The notes beneath the pieces are model-generated. The model worked only from the letters and a program-made list of their open reading frames with translations. It was not told the origin of the DNA and did not search any database. A stretch of DNA of 64,000 nucleotides from Phascolomyces articulosus (taxonomy: Eukaryota; Mucoromycota; Mucoromycetes; Mucorales; Lichtheimiaceae), in assembly GCA_025677815.1 (NCBI GenBank), contig JAIXMP010000007.1, positions 434,001 through 498,000 on the forward strand. The letters run 5' to 3'. Positions 50,520-62,725 of this stretch are shown piece after piece; the stretch's first letter is position 1, and each line of letters begins with the position of its first letter. A program made the translations under genes and the position numbers.

Positions 50520-53128
50520 ATTTTTATATTAAAAGGAGTAAAAGGATTGGTTGTATTACATACGCGAACATGTTTTTTCGCGTAGATTTTTCTTGCGCGG
50601 CATTATGGAATTTTGATTGGAGGAAACGTATTTTCCTCTAAATGCAAGCAAGATACTATCGAAGAAAATGTTTGCCACGCCATGTATTCGCTTACAGCAT
50701 AATAGTACAGAAGGCAAATTACGGTTATTATGCTTATATATATTTCAATGTTTTTATAAAATTGATTGCAAATATAGGGCCAACCTATTGAATATCTTAA
50801 ATAGCAAGTATTTTCTTGGACTATCAGACATGTCGTTGATGGTCATTGTCCTTCGCTTTATCCATCCAAGTAAAACGCACTTTACCAAATATGTGAGGTA
50901 TCTACAAAAAGAACACTGATGTTGGGATAATGTTGCCAAACTGCACTGCCTTATATTTGGGATTGCTATATACATTCCTCAACTGAATTCCAACAAAGAT
51001 GTGGACAGCGTTGTAAAACTGTTTCCGTTTTATCCAACTCATTCAAAATCCTTACCATCATAAGAATGGCTCTCATCACAATACTAGCCCACTATAATGT
51101 GTTGTTATCAACTCGAATGTTGAAAACGGGTTTTATATATAAGATCAAGATGTAGTGTATAAATAAGTACAAATAATTGTGTTTTGGTAAGTGGTTCATG
51201 AGATTCTTCGTAGAATAGTGTATGTTCTGTATTATATATGATGGTCTATATTATGTACGTGCAGTCTACTCTTGTCTTAATTTTATAAGAAAAATGTTTG
51301 TTGTTATACCTCAAATCCAGCCTACTATAGTGAATGACATCATCATTGACACGTTTTTCGAGTTACCAATAAACTCTACACCCATCATCATCATCTTCAA
51401 ACCAACGCATTATATTTTACAGTTAGTCATTGTCATGTTTTTTCTACTACTTGGTTCCGAGTCGAAGAGAACCCTTTATATTGAAATGATGTTCAGTGTA
51501 AATTTGTTTATATTGCAGTGTCAGAAACAATGATTGCAGCTCTCCGGTGCAGTTTTTTTCTGATATATGTGTCTGGCTATTATCCAACTGGATCAGATCC
51601 AACTCAAAAATAATGCTCAAGTCATGCGCTAGAAAAACCATTTTCCATTTTTGATTGTGTCTTACAAGTCTTAATATCCAATGTTAGTGTTATGGAGAAT
51701 ACATGGACAATAAATTACATAAATTTTGAATACATCAGCTTATGACACCTGTATTACCAATATAATTTTATATGAACCGATACCATACCTATAGTGAAAA
51801 TGATTGCACTTTTATAACCAGGTTATCCATAAAGAACATCGATTATCTTTCGCGAATTATGGATTATATAGTCCAAAATTTTTAATACGAAATGCATTCA
51901 GTGACATATTATGACGCGTAATTCATTAAAAAATACTGTTGTCCATGACGATGCTGTGCTCAAAAAATTCAGGAAATGGGGTTTTTATTGGCATATTGGA
52001 TGAAGTAAATACCAAGCAAACAGCTCAATGATCAACAGTTTCATAACTTTCACAAAGCATATTAACATGTAAATAATAGTATTGTTTTCTCATAAAGGAA
52101 TACCCTATAGTTATTCTGGCATAATTATTTATATCAGAGTTAGGGAGTATTAATTAGGGTGGGTCACAAAAGATGCACACCCGATTATCTTGTTTTCATC
52201 TGTCATAGATAAGTTGTTATCGGTAATTTTTCAAAAATCTAAACATTTTATATCGTGCTAGATCAATACAGTAATAAAAAAATCTGATTGTTGTTGGGGC
52301 CACTTGAGATTATCATGATCCTGACATCAATTACCTTTTATTATAATCAGTTTCTTTTAAGCTTTAGTTCAGTTGTGGAACATAAAATTATTAAGAAAGA
52401 ACACTAACCTTAAATATATCTCAACGTTCCATTAGAAAATTGATGGATGGTGAAAGAAATCAGTGAGCCAAAAAACGATAACTTCTTCTACGTACTATAC
52501 CAACTAACCTTTTTTTTTTTTACTTTCAAAAAAGAGGCCATCCATGGCTATGTATTGATTTTTTCACAGGATATATAGAAGTGCTTTGAAATAACGATAG
52601 TGTTTCATAATCAACTTCATTGGCGGGGTTTTGGATTAGCTCACAATAAGTTCTCTTTGCATAAAAATAAATCGCACCCATCGAGTGATAAGATCAAACT
52701 TATACTAAAACCTTCGTTACCAGGAAACGTGGAAACATGTTGTTCGGACCCATCCGATAGAATACCCCAACTCACAAACAATGTCCCATGAATTTGATCC
52801 TAAAAGATGATCCCTCTTAAACATTGTAATCCATCCATCCTTCAAAATCAAACTGGGTTCCCAACAAATCCATCCAAGATCAAATTATTATCGATTAATA
52901 ACAAAATTGTTGAATTTTTTTTCTCGTATTGAAATAACGGTTTTTTTTTATACAAACAAGGATGCAAAATAGAATTGACTAAATGTGAACAAGTGAAAGA
53001 GAGAAAAATAATGTGGAGAGATAAAACGTGACGTAGTTAAAAGAGAAAGTTATGTAAAGATTTGTGTATATAGAAACAAAGAAAGTTTGTGCATGGATGA
53101 TAAGGTTAAAAAAATTAAAGAGAATTGC
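50520..53128. other. Gene-poor interval between GCP3 and 6PGD genes
   Basis: The left 150 bp are the GCP3 promoter. No intact gene follows. A plus-strand scrap near 51910-51990 reads TRNSLKNTVVHDDAVLKKFR and may be decayed coding DNA of unknown type. The 52157-52182 motif is listed separately. The right end (52900-53128) holds the 6PGD 3' UTR. Other open frames (for example 51222-51533, 52600-52791) show no domain. Confidence 0.35.
52157..52182. mobile_element. Possible terminal repeat of a Tc1/mariner-like element
   Basis: GGGTGGGTCACAAAAGATGC followed by ACACCC resembles the GGTGGGTCACAAAAGATG-type ends I associate with fungal Tc1/mariner elements. It is also self-complementary at its ends (GGGTG/CACCC). 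No transposase frame or opposite repeat was found nearby. If real, it is a lone terminal-repeat relic. Confidence 0.22.
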
Positions 53129-55148
53129 TTAAGCATCGTAGGTAGAAGAAGTGACGTTACCACCACGACCAGTCCAGTTGGTGTGGACCCACTTGCCAGG
53201 GGCATCCAAACGTTCGTAGGTGTGTGCACCAAAGTAATCACGTTGAGCTTGGAGCAAGTTAGCAGGCAACATTTCGTGACGGAGACCATCGTAGAAGTTC
53301 AATGCAGTGGACAAAGCGGGAGTAGGGATACCCAAGGCAATAGCTTGAGCAATGACGTTTCTCCAAGCATCCTGAGCCTTAGCAGTAGCTTCTTGGAAGA
53401 AAGGATCGAACAACAAGTTTTCGAGTTCAGGGTTGGTGGTGTAAGCATCCTTGATCTTACCCAAGAAAGCGGAACGAATGATACAGCCACCACGCCACAT
53501 CAAAGCAATACCAGCATTGTTCAAGTCCCAGTTGTTATCCTTGGCAGCTTGACGCATCAACATGAAACCTTGAGCATAGGAGACAATCTTGGCAGCATAC
53601 AAAGCTTGACCGAGTTGGGCAATGAATTCCTTCTTGTCGCCAGTGTACTTCTTGTTGGTAGGACCAGCAAGAATCTTAGAAGCACGGGTACGTTCATCCT
53701 TAAGGGAGGACAAGCAACGAGCATAGACGGCCTCACCGATCAAAGTGACAGGGATACCACGGTCCAAGGAGTCAATACCAGTCCATTTTCCAGTACCCTT
53801 TTGACCAGCAGTATCACGGATCTTTTCAACCAAAGGCTTACCATCAGTATCCTTAACCTTGAGGATATCACGAGTGATTTCAATCAAATAAGAATCTAAT
53901 TCACCCTTGTTCCATTCAGTGAAGACTTCAGCCATTTCATCGTGGGTAAGATCAAGACCTTCCTTCATGATTTGGTAAACTTCACAAATCAATTGCATAT
54001 CACCATATTCTAATAATTATTCATTTTGATTAGTTTTTTTTTTTTTAAAAAAAAAAAAAACAATAAAATTATGCATAAACACACTGTATATGAAAAGTCA
54101 TTATATATAGATACATACCAATACCGTTGTGGACCATCTTGACATAGTGACCAGCACCGGTGCCACCAACCCAGTCACAACAAGGTTCACCATCAACCTT
54201 AGCAGCAGTAGCTTGGAAGATAGGCTTGATGTGTTCCCAAGCAGCAGGGTGACCACCAGGCATAAGGGAAGGGCCGTAACGAGCACCTTCTTCACCACCG
54301 GAAACACCCGAACCGACGAACAAGATACCCTTCTTTTCCAATTCTTCGCAACGACGGATAGAGTCAGGGTAATGCGAGTTACCACCGTCAATGATGATAT
54401 CACCTTCTTCCATGAAAGGTAAAAGTTGATCAATGAAAGCATCGACGGCTGAACCAGCCTTGACAAGCAAAACGACCTTACGAGGACGCTTCAACTTGGC
54501 GCACAATTCTTCAACAGAGTGAGCTCCGACAATGTTGGTGCCTAATCATATACAAACAAATACTATGAATAAACACGTCCCACACAACATATCCCAATAC
54601 TAAATGCATTAAAGTATCCCATCTCCATTTCTCATACACAAACAATAAGAGAAGGCCACATGGCATATATTATTTTCTTCTTTTTCACTCAGCCCACTTT
54701 GAAAATTGTTTTTAAACCCAAAAATGAAAATGAAAAAAAAAATTACCCTTAGCTTCATTTTCCAAGAAGCTATCGACCTTTGAAGTAGTACGGTTATAAG
54801 CACAGACAGTGAAACCATGATCGTTCATGTTCAAAATCAAGTTTTGGCCCTATTGTTATTAAATAAAAACGCGTACCAATAAACGGATTAGTCCGGGTTT
54901 CAGACCCGAAAGTAGGACAAGTGGTTCTCACGACGCGTTTTCCATTAAGGTTTATTTCAAGAAAGCTTACCATAACAGCCAAACCAATGAGACCAATATC
55001 AGCACTAAATTATATATAATTGATATATGTCAGGAATTCATGTTGTTGTAATGTGTATATATGCTTATTTATCTACCCCATGGGGTTATATTATATGTAT
55101 ATATAGGAGGAAAACGATAGAAGGAAAGACTTACACAGCTTCAACCAT
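53129..55148 (-). CDS. gnd1: 6-phosphogluconate dehydrogenase, decarboxylating
   Basis: Oxidative pentose phosphate enzyme: 6-phosphogluconate + NADP+ to ribulose 5-phosphate + CO2 + NADPH, cytosolic. Five exons fit: 55148-55135, 55004-54971, 54849-54747, 54541-54119 and 54009-53129; 484 residues, the usual size. The first coding exon is 14 nt. Motifs: [15 protein letters not shown] (Rossmann GxAxxG), [57 protein letters not shown] with the catalytic Lys, [46 protein letters not shown], and the C-terminal [16 protein letters not shown] block (here [14 protein letters not shown]). All are intact. Strong codon bias (AAG, GGT, GCC, ATC) indicates high expression. Intron 2 carries a GC-rich inverted-repeat insert. 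Confidence 0.97.
54866..54941. repeat. 76-bp inverted-repeat structured insert in 6PGD intron 2
   Basis: AAAACGCGT at 54866-54874 is mirrored by ACGCGTTTT at 54933-54941, a 9-bp perfect inverted repeat. Inside is a hairpin CGGGT/ACCCG (54894-54908) enclosed by GTCC/GGAC. The segment is much more GC-rich than the introns around it. It could be a MITE or a degenerate tRNA-like or ribozyme-like fold. A tRNA is not supported, because the T-arm and D-arm consensus are missing. Confidence 0.5.
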
Positions 55149-56246
55149 AGTGATGTATTGTTAAAAGAGGAAAAGTTTTGATATATAAAAAAAAAGGATG
55201 GAGAAGAAGAAAAAAGAAGAAGGATGAAAAAGAGGAAATTATATTTAAAAGGGACAGGTTTTTTTGTAAGGGGGTTCGAAAATCCCAACAAAAAAGAAAA
55301 AGAGAGAAGAGTAAAACGATGATGTAAGCGTGGATGAATCAGCAATACAGTAAGCTGATCTATCTCAATTTGTGTGTTGATCGGGGTCACTCTCTCCGTT
55401 CGCCGTTTATTCTCTTACTTTTGTTGCCTTTTGATCGATTATCATTGGGTCCAATCAGTTCATATAGAAAAGCATCATGTATAATATTTTTTCTCACTAC
55501 TTTGTTTATCATTTCATCAAGAGAAACCCTTTTTAAAAGTCCCTTTTTATTATTATGCCCTGAATATAAAATAAAATAAATTATAGTTTAGGTAGAAATA
55601 CGCGTTCCATGGAACGATAACATATATATATATACAATATTATATTAGCTGAGCTTTTTCCCGTCTATCCCAACTCAAAATATAAAAAATTTCCGCTCTT
55701 CCCGCCTTACAGTCTTATGCATACACAAATCCAAATGTGAAATCACTGAACGGATTCTTTCGGGAAAAACCAAGGAGAAGACGGACAAGTAAACTTTGTG
55801 TTATGAAAATAATCATGCCGATTGGATAGCGACCTTTCTTTTTCTATTTGGGTTGATTATATTTTCTCCGTTCTCCAGATTACTGACACACAAACAAAAG
55901 GTAATAAGTAAGCATTTACTGGTTTATTTTAGCATTATCTTTTTTATCTATTAATTGCAATCTCCTCCTGTCCATTTATATATCATTCCAACCCTAATTG
56001 GGTTAAAATGACCGTTGGTAATATCTTATAAATTTAGGTGTTTGCTTCATCAGCAATATCAATCGATACAAATTGTAATAGTATCGCATAAATAACAAGA
56101 TTCGATAGATCTCATCCATCTTGTTCTATTTCTTTCTTCTTTTTGTATATTTATAGTCATTAATAATCGACACTACAACAAATCATTTTTATTTATTTAA
56201 TCAATGCAGAAAAAAAAGAAAATAAACCTTTTTTCCTTCTTTATTA
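55149..56246. promoter_or_regulatory. 6PGD upstream region
   Basis: Contains a perfect 14-bp palindrome CGTTCCATGGAACG at 55603-55616, about 455 bp upstream of the 6PGD start. It also has pyrimidine/purine tracts (AGAAGAAAAAAG type near 55200-55240) just above the start. The right part (about 56000-56246) is the 3' flank of the PTRHD1-like gene. Open frames here are low-complexity and not genes. Confidence 0.4.
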
Positions 56247-56918
56247 TCATCGATATAATGAACAATATTTTTTGAATGCATCTTTAACTTCGGGAGATCT
56301 TTCACCTAAAGGCGCTGTAGCTAATGCTGTAGGAATATTTTCTGGCTGTTCAATCCATTTATAATGAGGTACTTGATGATCTTTTAAAACAGTTTCCAAT
56401 TTTTCTAATGAATTTGCATTTTTTGTCTAATCATAATAAGTGTATAGAATTTCATTTCACATGAATATCAATAATTATATCCTTGTAACGAGAATCGACC
56501 GGGGGGGGGAAGAGAGAAGGGATAAGGATTGAGGCGAAAGGAAAGTGAAAAGTTTACCTCAAGGACTACTTTATGCATTCGTGTGATATCGGTCAAATAT
56601 TCCACAGTGTCCGGATCGTTCCTTGTCACGTGTAAAACTGCAGTTGCTGCATGGCAAGCTTGCGTCATAACACTACAAATATGATTTTAGAGAGATGCTT
56701 TTACGATTGTGTTTATAAATCTATTTTATTTCAGTTACCTTCCATTGTTCCAATTTAAACTCTATTAAAGAAAGGGAAAAGCGTCATTTAGAGAAATAGA
56801 AAGTGAAGAAAAGGATAAAACCTTTTTTTTAAAAAAAAAACCATTTATTTACCTTTGACAAATCTTTACGGACGACAATGAACATTGTTAAATGTTCTTT
56901 TACAGCAGCAGTTGCCAT
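56247..56918 (-). CDS. PTRHD1-like putative peptidyl-tRNA hydrolase
   Basis: Small protein of the Pth2-related PTRHD1 family, thought to cleave peptidyl-tRNA or bind RNA. Four exons fit: 56918-56853, 56761-56739 (23 nt), 56672-56558 and 56426-56247; 127 residues, close to the 140 of human PTRHD1. Visible motifs: MFIVVRKDLS at the N-terminus, then SVMTQACHAATAVLH (the Pth2-type QxxHAA helix), RMHKVVLE, HYKWIEQPENIPTALATAP (hallmark WxEQPENI.T) and DAFKKYCSLYR at the end. It lies between the 6PGD and RhoGEF genes, all on the minus strand but far enough apart to be separate units. The start chosen is the only ATG in frame ahead of the conserved first strand with a good A/G context. Confidence 0.88.
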
Positions 56919-57545
56919 GGCGGCTATTGTTTAGAGATAGAAGTGCGTTAATAACGAACAGACAGCGGAGGTACCAAATAAATTTTTATAGGGACCAGTG
57001 CCCTGTGCTGCTATTTTTAAAGAAGCTGTCAAAATTATTGTTTGTTATAATGCATAGAAACCCTTCTAATCTATATGATATATTAGAATAACAGTTTTCC
57101 TTTTTCCTGCTTATCAAAAATTATTATTTATCTAAACTATGTATTTTGATTATTTAATATAAATTATGATTTTATATGGTAAAAACGTGTAACTTGGCTT
57201 TGTAAAGTCTCACCATATTCGGATCGCATAACTTTTAGTAAGCAAAACTATACAAGATTTCAATTGACAAAGCCGATTATTCATGTGTACATATAAATAG
57301 AAAAAAGGAGGAGGTGATTTTTTTAATATTGATCAATATACAATAATACATATTGAAAAAGAGAGAGTGAGAAATAAGCACAAGAAATTGATACACAAAA
57401 AAAAAGAGAAGAGAATGGGAGAAAAAGATTCAAATAAAATAATAAAAAAGTGAGAACAAAATCAAAATAAAACAACTACTACAAAACAAATAAAATTACT
57501 ATAAAATGAACAATGTTGTGTATGTGTATATATGTGCATGTATGA

Positions 57546-57582
<37 letters not shown>

Positions 57583-57605
57583 GATGGGCCTTTTTTTTTG
57601 TTTTA
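56919..57605. other. Intergenic between PTRHD1-like and RhoGEF genes
   Basis: The left side is the PTRHD1 promoter; the right side is the RhoGEF 3' UTR, with a (GT)n tract at about 57549-57577 and A-rich sequence. No gene recognised. Confidence 0.5.
57549..57577. repeat. (TG)n dinucleotide microsatellite
   Basis: About 14 uninterrupted TG units in the 3' flank of the RhoGEF gene; directly visible. Confidence 0.93.
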
Positions 57606-60600
57606 TCATTCTAATCTTATCAATTCAAACACCAATTCAGATCCTAAAACTGGATCATCCATTGCACAATAGATCGTATCCATAGCATCTGGCTTCAAAC
57701 ATCGAATATTTTTACCAGGAATGACTTGAACAAGATCACCCTAATAATATAAAAAAAAATTTGGGGTTAGATACCAATATATGGGGGAGATTGTAGTAGG
57801 ATGGGGGAAAGAAAGAGAGATAAGTATATAAAGTACACGAATATTTACCGTATCCATATGTCGCACTTCAATAAATGTTGAATCAAATGCCGCAATGTAT
57901 GGGAAATTTAAAGCAAATGCTGTAGGTTGACCTTCCCATCGAATCAACCAATCTGATCGAGCACGACGACCCTTCTTATCAATATAAAATGCCATTTCTA
58001 TATATATTTATATATTCAACATGATAAGTATATCTATCCACACATTATTCTATACAATAATAGATCAAAAAGAAGAGAAGCATACCATTGTAACATAAAA
58101 GAATATTGCCATTGGGATGTCGGAACATGGAAATAGGTTTGATATTTTCACGATGTAAAAGTGCATGATGACTTTCATCATTTGGATCCAAAACACCTAT
58201 AAAAAATAGAATAATAACATGAGTACAACTGATCCTTTTAATATCGAACAACACAAAACATATGTATCATGATAGCAACTTACTTTGTACTTCTGTCGAG
58301 GTAAGATCCACCATTTCGAATCCCTTTGCACTTCCAACGCAAATGATATTCTTAAAATATTGAATAGAAAGAGCTACTGCTGGTATATAAAGGTCTTTAT
58401 AGACTTTGAGTCCTTCACCTCCTGAACCACGCATCAATCGTCCCAATTTGGATTTTGACTTTCTTTCTGTTCCAGCATGAGGTTCCAATGCACGAATGGT
58501 ACTTGTAATAGCATTATTTCGTACAAAACAAACCAATGTCTTTTCGTTGGGAGTGTCCTTGAAAATAGTACCCACTTTAAAGAAGGAAACATGGCTACTC
58601 AACTTACGACCCCGTTTGGTAGAATCTTCATCCAATAAACTGTCAATGGAATAGGTATGAAGAATTTTTTCTGCAAGGACAAGGATCAATCCGGATGATT
58701 CGAGAACATCAATCTGAGACACCTTATCAGTGGCTAACAGTCGTACAAGATGTTCACTCTTGTTATCTTTTCTAATATACACGCCTTGATTGCTACCAAT
58801 GACAACAGATTCGCCTGAAAAAAAAGAAGGATGAATTGCTTAGTACTTTGATTCATTGATATAAGTTGAATTTGATAAGAGTATAAAAAGTTACCATAGG
58901 ATGCAGCACAAGTAACACGATTAAATGAATTGAAGAAACGAGAATTGATCGTTCGTATATCGAAAACCTTTTGTTTTTCCATGAGTGTTTGTCGTTGACC
59001 TTGGATCTTATCAACCCATTGTCTTCGGATATGAAGTGTGCCAGCATAAAGTGTAATTGGGCTAATACCATCACGACCAAGATAATTAAATGTAATTGGG
59101 TATCCTTTGTTCGAAGCAACAGGGCTAGATGGACCAGCTGCTGCCGCTGCAGATGTGATTGCATCAATGTTATTCAAAGATGAAATTGAGCCGGAAAGAC
59201 TAGGGCGTCCATAGGGCAAAATCGAACTTCCTCTTCGTGAAGATTGATCTGGGAATGATATAGATAATAAAGCAAGTGGTATGGGCTAATGGGATTGTTG
59301 GATCATAGTAATAATAGCAGTATTATGTAAGCATTCTTTGTTTCCTTCCCACTTTGATCTGAAATATATTAATTAAAAATATATCTTCCTTTACCTTTTT
59401 ATAAATTTTATAACGTTCAAGATTATTCACAAATTTTGATTTAACTATTAATAAGGAATTGTCAAGCAAAAAGACTTGCATATCAGCAGATTCAGATTGA
59501 TTGGCTCCTTTTCGTTTTAGTGGACCCTTCATGATGATTTCTCTACTCTCCGCATCAAGATGTAGATTCTATAAATAGAGAACCCCCACCATCACATCAA
59601 TGAATCCATTTTTTTTTGCAAAGAATAATTTGTACGTAAAATGTGTAACAAACAAAACAGAAATAAATAGACTACTTACAATAAATCTATCATCGACACT
59701 GATAGGAGCCTTGTAGGAAAGCTTTTCAATCAATAAACGAATGTTAAATCTACTTTCAATCTTGCCCGTTTCATGATTGACATCGCTTAAGAATTCGGAA
59801 ATAACGTTCATTGCTTTTGGTATATATTCATGGTCTGGGTGACTGGAGGGGGTATGTTTTAAGATTTCTCGTAGTAACAAGTTGTATCTTCCTAATCGTG
59901 TTGTTGGTTTGGTCAAGTAACCATTCAATTCCAATTTACGTGATTGGGGCAGTCGTTCCGTCATCTAATAATAGATATATCCCCCATTTAACATATTGTA
60001 TAACTATTTTTTCCCTCCTTTCTTTATATATGTATATATATAGATAGAATCCTTCTTTGAATTGCTTCTTAAAATTAAAGATATGCTATATATAAATCAT
60101 TACCTGAACAAACTGAGCAAATGATGGATTGGTTGCCTTTTCTGTTTCGAAAACATGACGACTAACCATTTGATGTGAACCATATTGAACAAATGGACCA
60201 AAGGATGCAACATGTTGAAGCATAATATCACCAATTTGATCTACAACAGGTGTCATCTTTTGTCGTTCTTCTAATGCAACTGCTAACTGGGTATTCATCT
60301 CACATACTTCGCTAATATTCCAAAACACTTCTTGTACAAAATGATTGCGGCGCTCAACGGGTATATAATCGCCTTCGAGTAAAGGTGTGATCCAATGCTA
60401 CATAAATAATAATAATAAATATTTATAAATATTTTGAAAAGATCCATGTTTCAACATATCCCCTTTTTTTCGTGCATAATCAAACAGCATACTTTTTGTA
60501 CATAGGATAAATCATCAACAAAGTCTCGTTCGGTATAAATAAGTTCAAAGATATTTTCTTGTCGTTTCTTTTCTTCTTTTGAAAGCTTATTGGATACTTG

Positions 60601-62725
60601 CTTTGGTACAATGTTGATCCAAAGTCGATCCTCCTATAATTGATAATGCATGATGGATGATACATAGTGATAAATAAATAGAATTCTTAAAAAAACGACC
60701 ACACACACACAAATACTCTATCTCTTTTTCATTGGTTCTATCTATATATTCCTTCACTATTTCCCATCTCCTTCAAATACAGTGATTGTACTTATTTTTA
60801 TTTTGTAACTTACTCGTTCCACCAAAGATGACTTGCTGCTGGAGCGATGTAACGTTTTTTGTTTAACTTGTTGCTATAAAAAAACACAAGCACAAAACTT
60901 AAACTTGAGCACGTGTCCTTCTCTAACTGAAGGGGTACGAGGCAAAGGGGGGGGTAACACACACACAAATATATGCACATGTATGGTAAAATAAGCAAAA
61001 GAACCATTTTTTACCTGTTCTAGACGCCTTGGACAAAATACACTATAGCAAAGGTTTTCTCGAGTACATGTAGGTGAATAACAATCGGTAAGAAGTGTAA
61101 AAATACCATTAGGCATGTAATCGTCATCATTAGTATTGACATTGTCCATAAAGTTGAATTCAGACTTTTCATCTTCTTCGTCTTCTTCTTCTGCCAAAAA
61201 TCGATGGTGCCGTCTCAAGTTGGGTGGGTGTTGGAACTGATATAATTCATTGCTTGAATCACGAAGTCGATGTTCGTAGTTGACGTCGTGGAAAAACTTT
61301 TGTGAATCTAATGCTCGACCCACCAAAAGAGCAAGGTTTCTATCATTGGTTCCTATAATTAAAACCAACTTGTCCTATAATAATAATAAGTATAGTTATA
61401 TATATATATAATACACTCGCCTCCTAACACCAAGTATCCTAAACTTATATCTAATCTCTATTGGAAAATAGATAGAAATTGTTTTTCAATACTTACAACT
61501 GCCTCTTTGCCTTCAAATGCATCCTTATGTTCAATACTATCTTTGATTTTCTTTGTCACGGTAATTCGTTCCTGCATCATCTCCGCTACTTTTGACAGCA
61601 ATGCTGGATAAATCTTGCGAGCGGATAAAGCCAATTGATGTTCGCCAAGGATCTTGGGACTTTCACTAGGCGTGGTTGGACTACCTCTTGTGATGCTCTC
61701 ATTATCGTTAGAAAATGAAAATGATTGTGCCCTATCAGCGTGAGATCGCATGATGGTTTTTATGGGTGTAATGGGCATGTTAAGCATACTTTCTGCTGAA
61801 CGTCGTAAAGGTGTTGAAAATGAAGAGGAGGAAGATGTTGGTGCTTCCAATGAACGTAGTTGAATACCTAACGTTCATGATTTTAGTAATACAAATTTCG
61901 TCTCTTCTGTATAAATAAAGAGAGAAATAGAAACCATATCAACTTACTACTACCGCTACGAGACATGGCTGATAACTTTGCACGCATAGGTGCTGTTGTT
62001 TTGGATAAACGTGATAATAAACTTGCTGCACCTCGACTTTTACTCCGTTTCAAAAACAAACTGGCCGTTTCGCGATGATCATCTCGATCCAACACAATCT
62101 TTGGTTCGGCGCCCGTTCTGGAGCGAAACAAGGTATTGGATCGCGTAGTCTTGGCAGCTGGAACTGCAGTAGTGGCGAAATTTCGATTACTCTCGGTCGT
62201 TCGCATACTTGACAATGAATAAGTGTCATCGGTTCCCAAAACTTCGGTTCGTAGTGATACAACGGATCCAGCCTCGCTACTCATAAAACTACGTATACTT
62301 TTTGGTGAATCCAATGGTGATTTAAGTGGAGCATAATAAGAGGACATGGGCCACCCAACTGAGTTATTATCGATTGTGGTTTCATTATTATCTTTTTCTT
62401 TATCATCTTTTTTATCTTCATCATCCTTATGATCATCCTCTTGTTGTTTCTTTTGCTTTGCTAATCTTGCTTCCTCTCGACACTTTTGGTAATATCGATT
62501 ACGGATTGTTGCCGAAGGAGTTAACGTTACAGTAGGTAGTTTTATACTTTTATTGTTATTGTTATTTTCTGGTGTCACCGTCGTCGTCGTTGTTGTCGTT
62601 GTCAAGCTCTCATTGTCATGGTGACTAGGTGAATCAAACGATGGTAATAATTCTGATTGGGTATGATGGTTGATCTCGTCCTTGGTAGCATCAACAGAAA
62701 TAGAAAGTTGGGTCATTGTTGGCAT
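57606..62725 (-). CDS. Rho1 guanine nucleotide exchange factor, Rom2-type (DEP-DH-PH-CNH)
   Basis: Activates Rho1-type GTPases in the cell-wall integrity and polarity pathway; yeast Rom1/Rom2 are the model. About 14 exons, roughly 1,250 residues. The N-terminal exon (62725-61952 region) is Ser/Thr/Asp-rich and disordered (SLTTTTTTTTVTPENNNN). A DEP domain follows (LALSARKIYPALLSKVAEMM, LLVGRALDSQKFFHDVNYEH, SSNELYQFQ). The DH domain begins EEKKRQENIFELIYTERDFV and continues QLAVALEERQKM, FGPFVQYGSHQMVSRHVF, LNGYLTKPTTRLGRYNLLLR (CR3), PISVDDRFI. The PH segment has ESREIIMKGPLKRKG and VFLLDNSLLIVKSK. The CNH domain follows, with VTCAASYG, ESSGLILVLAEKILHTYSID, DLYIPAVALSIQYFKNIICV, FRHPNGNILLCYN and DWLIRWEGQPTAFALNFPYI, ending IRLE. 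Exon ends near 59290-59570 are not fully resolved. Confidence 0.94.

Noticed and set aside
51222..51533. 103-codon plus-strand frame between GCP3 and 6PGD
   Set aside because: Composition is Ile/Phe/Val-rich as expected from AT-rich DNA, with no motif; not supported as a gene.
53087..53899. A 270-codon plus-strand frame opposite 6PGD
   Set aside because: It is the antisense shadow of a highly codon-biased gene; it overlaps the essential 6PGD C-terminal domain and has no recognisable domain.
54880..54925. Hammerhead ribozyme core in the same intron
   Set aside because: GGATTAGTCC and GAAAG elements recall a hammerhead, but the core CTGATGA is mutated in two positions and the GAAA element is on the wrong side of the GGAC strand.
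54849..54970. A tRNA (UCA/UGA-type anticodon loop) inside the 6PGD intron
   Set aside because: An anticodon-like hairpin and matching ends exist, but the D-arm and the GGTTCGAATCC-type T-arm are missing and the stems do not pair properly. It is kept only as a structured insert.
56885..57091. Plus-strand frame opposite the PTRHD1 promoter
   Set aside because: Overlaps the start of the well-supported PTRHD1-like gene in antisense and has no domain.
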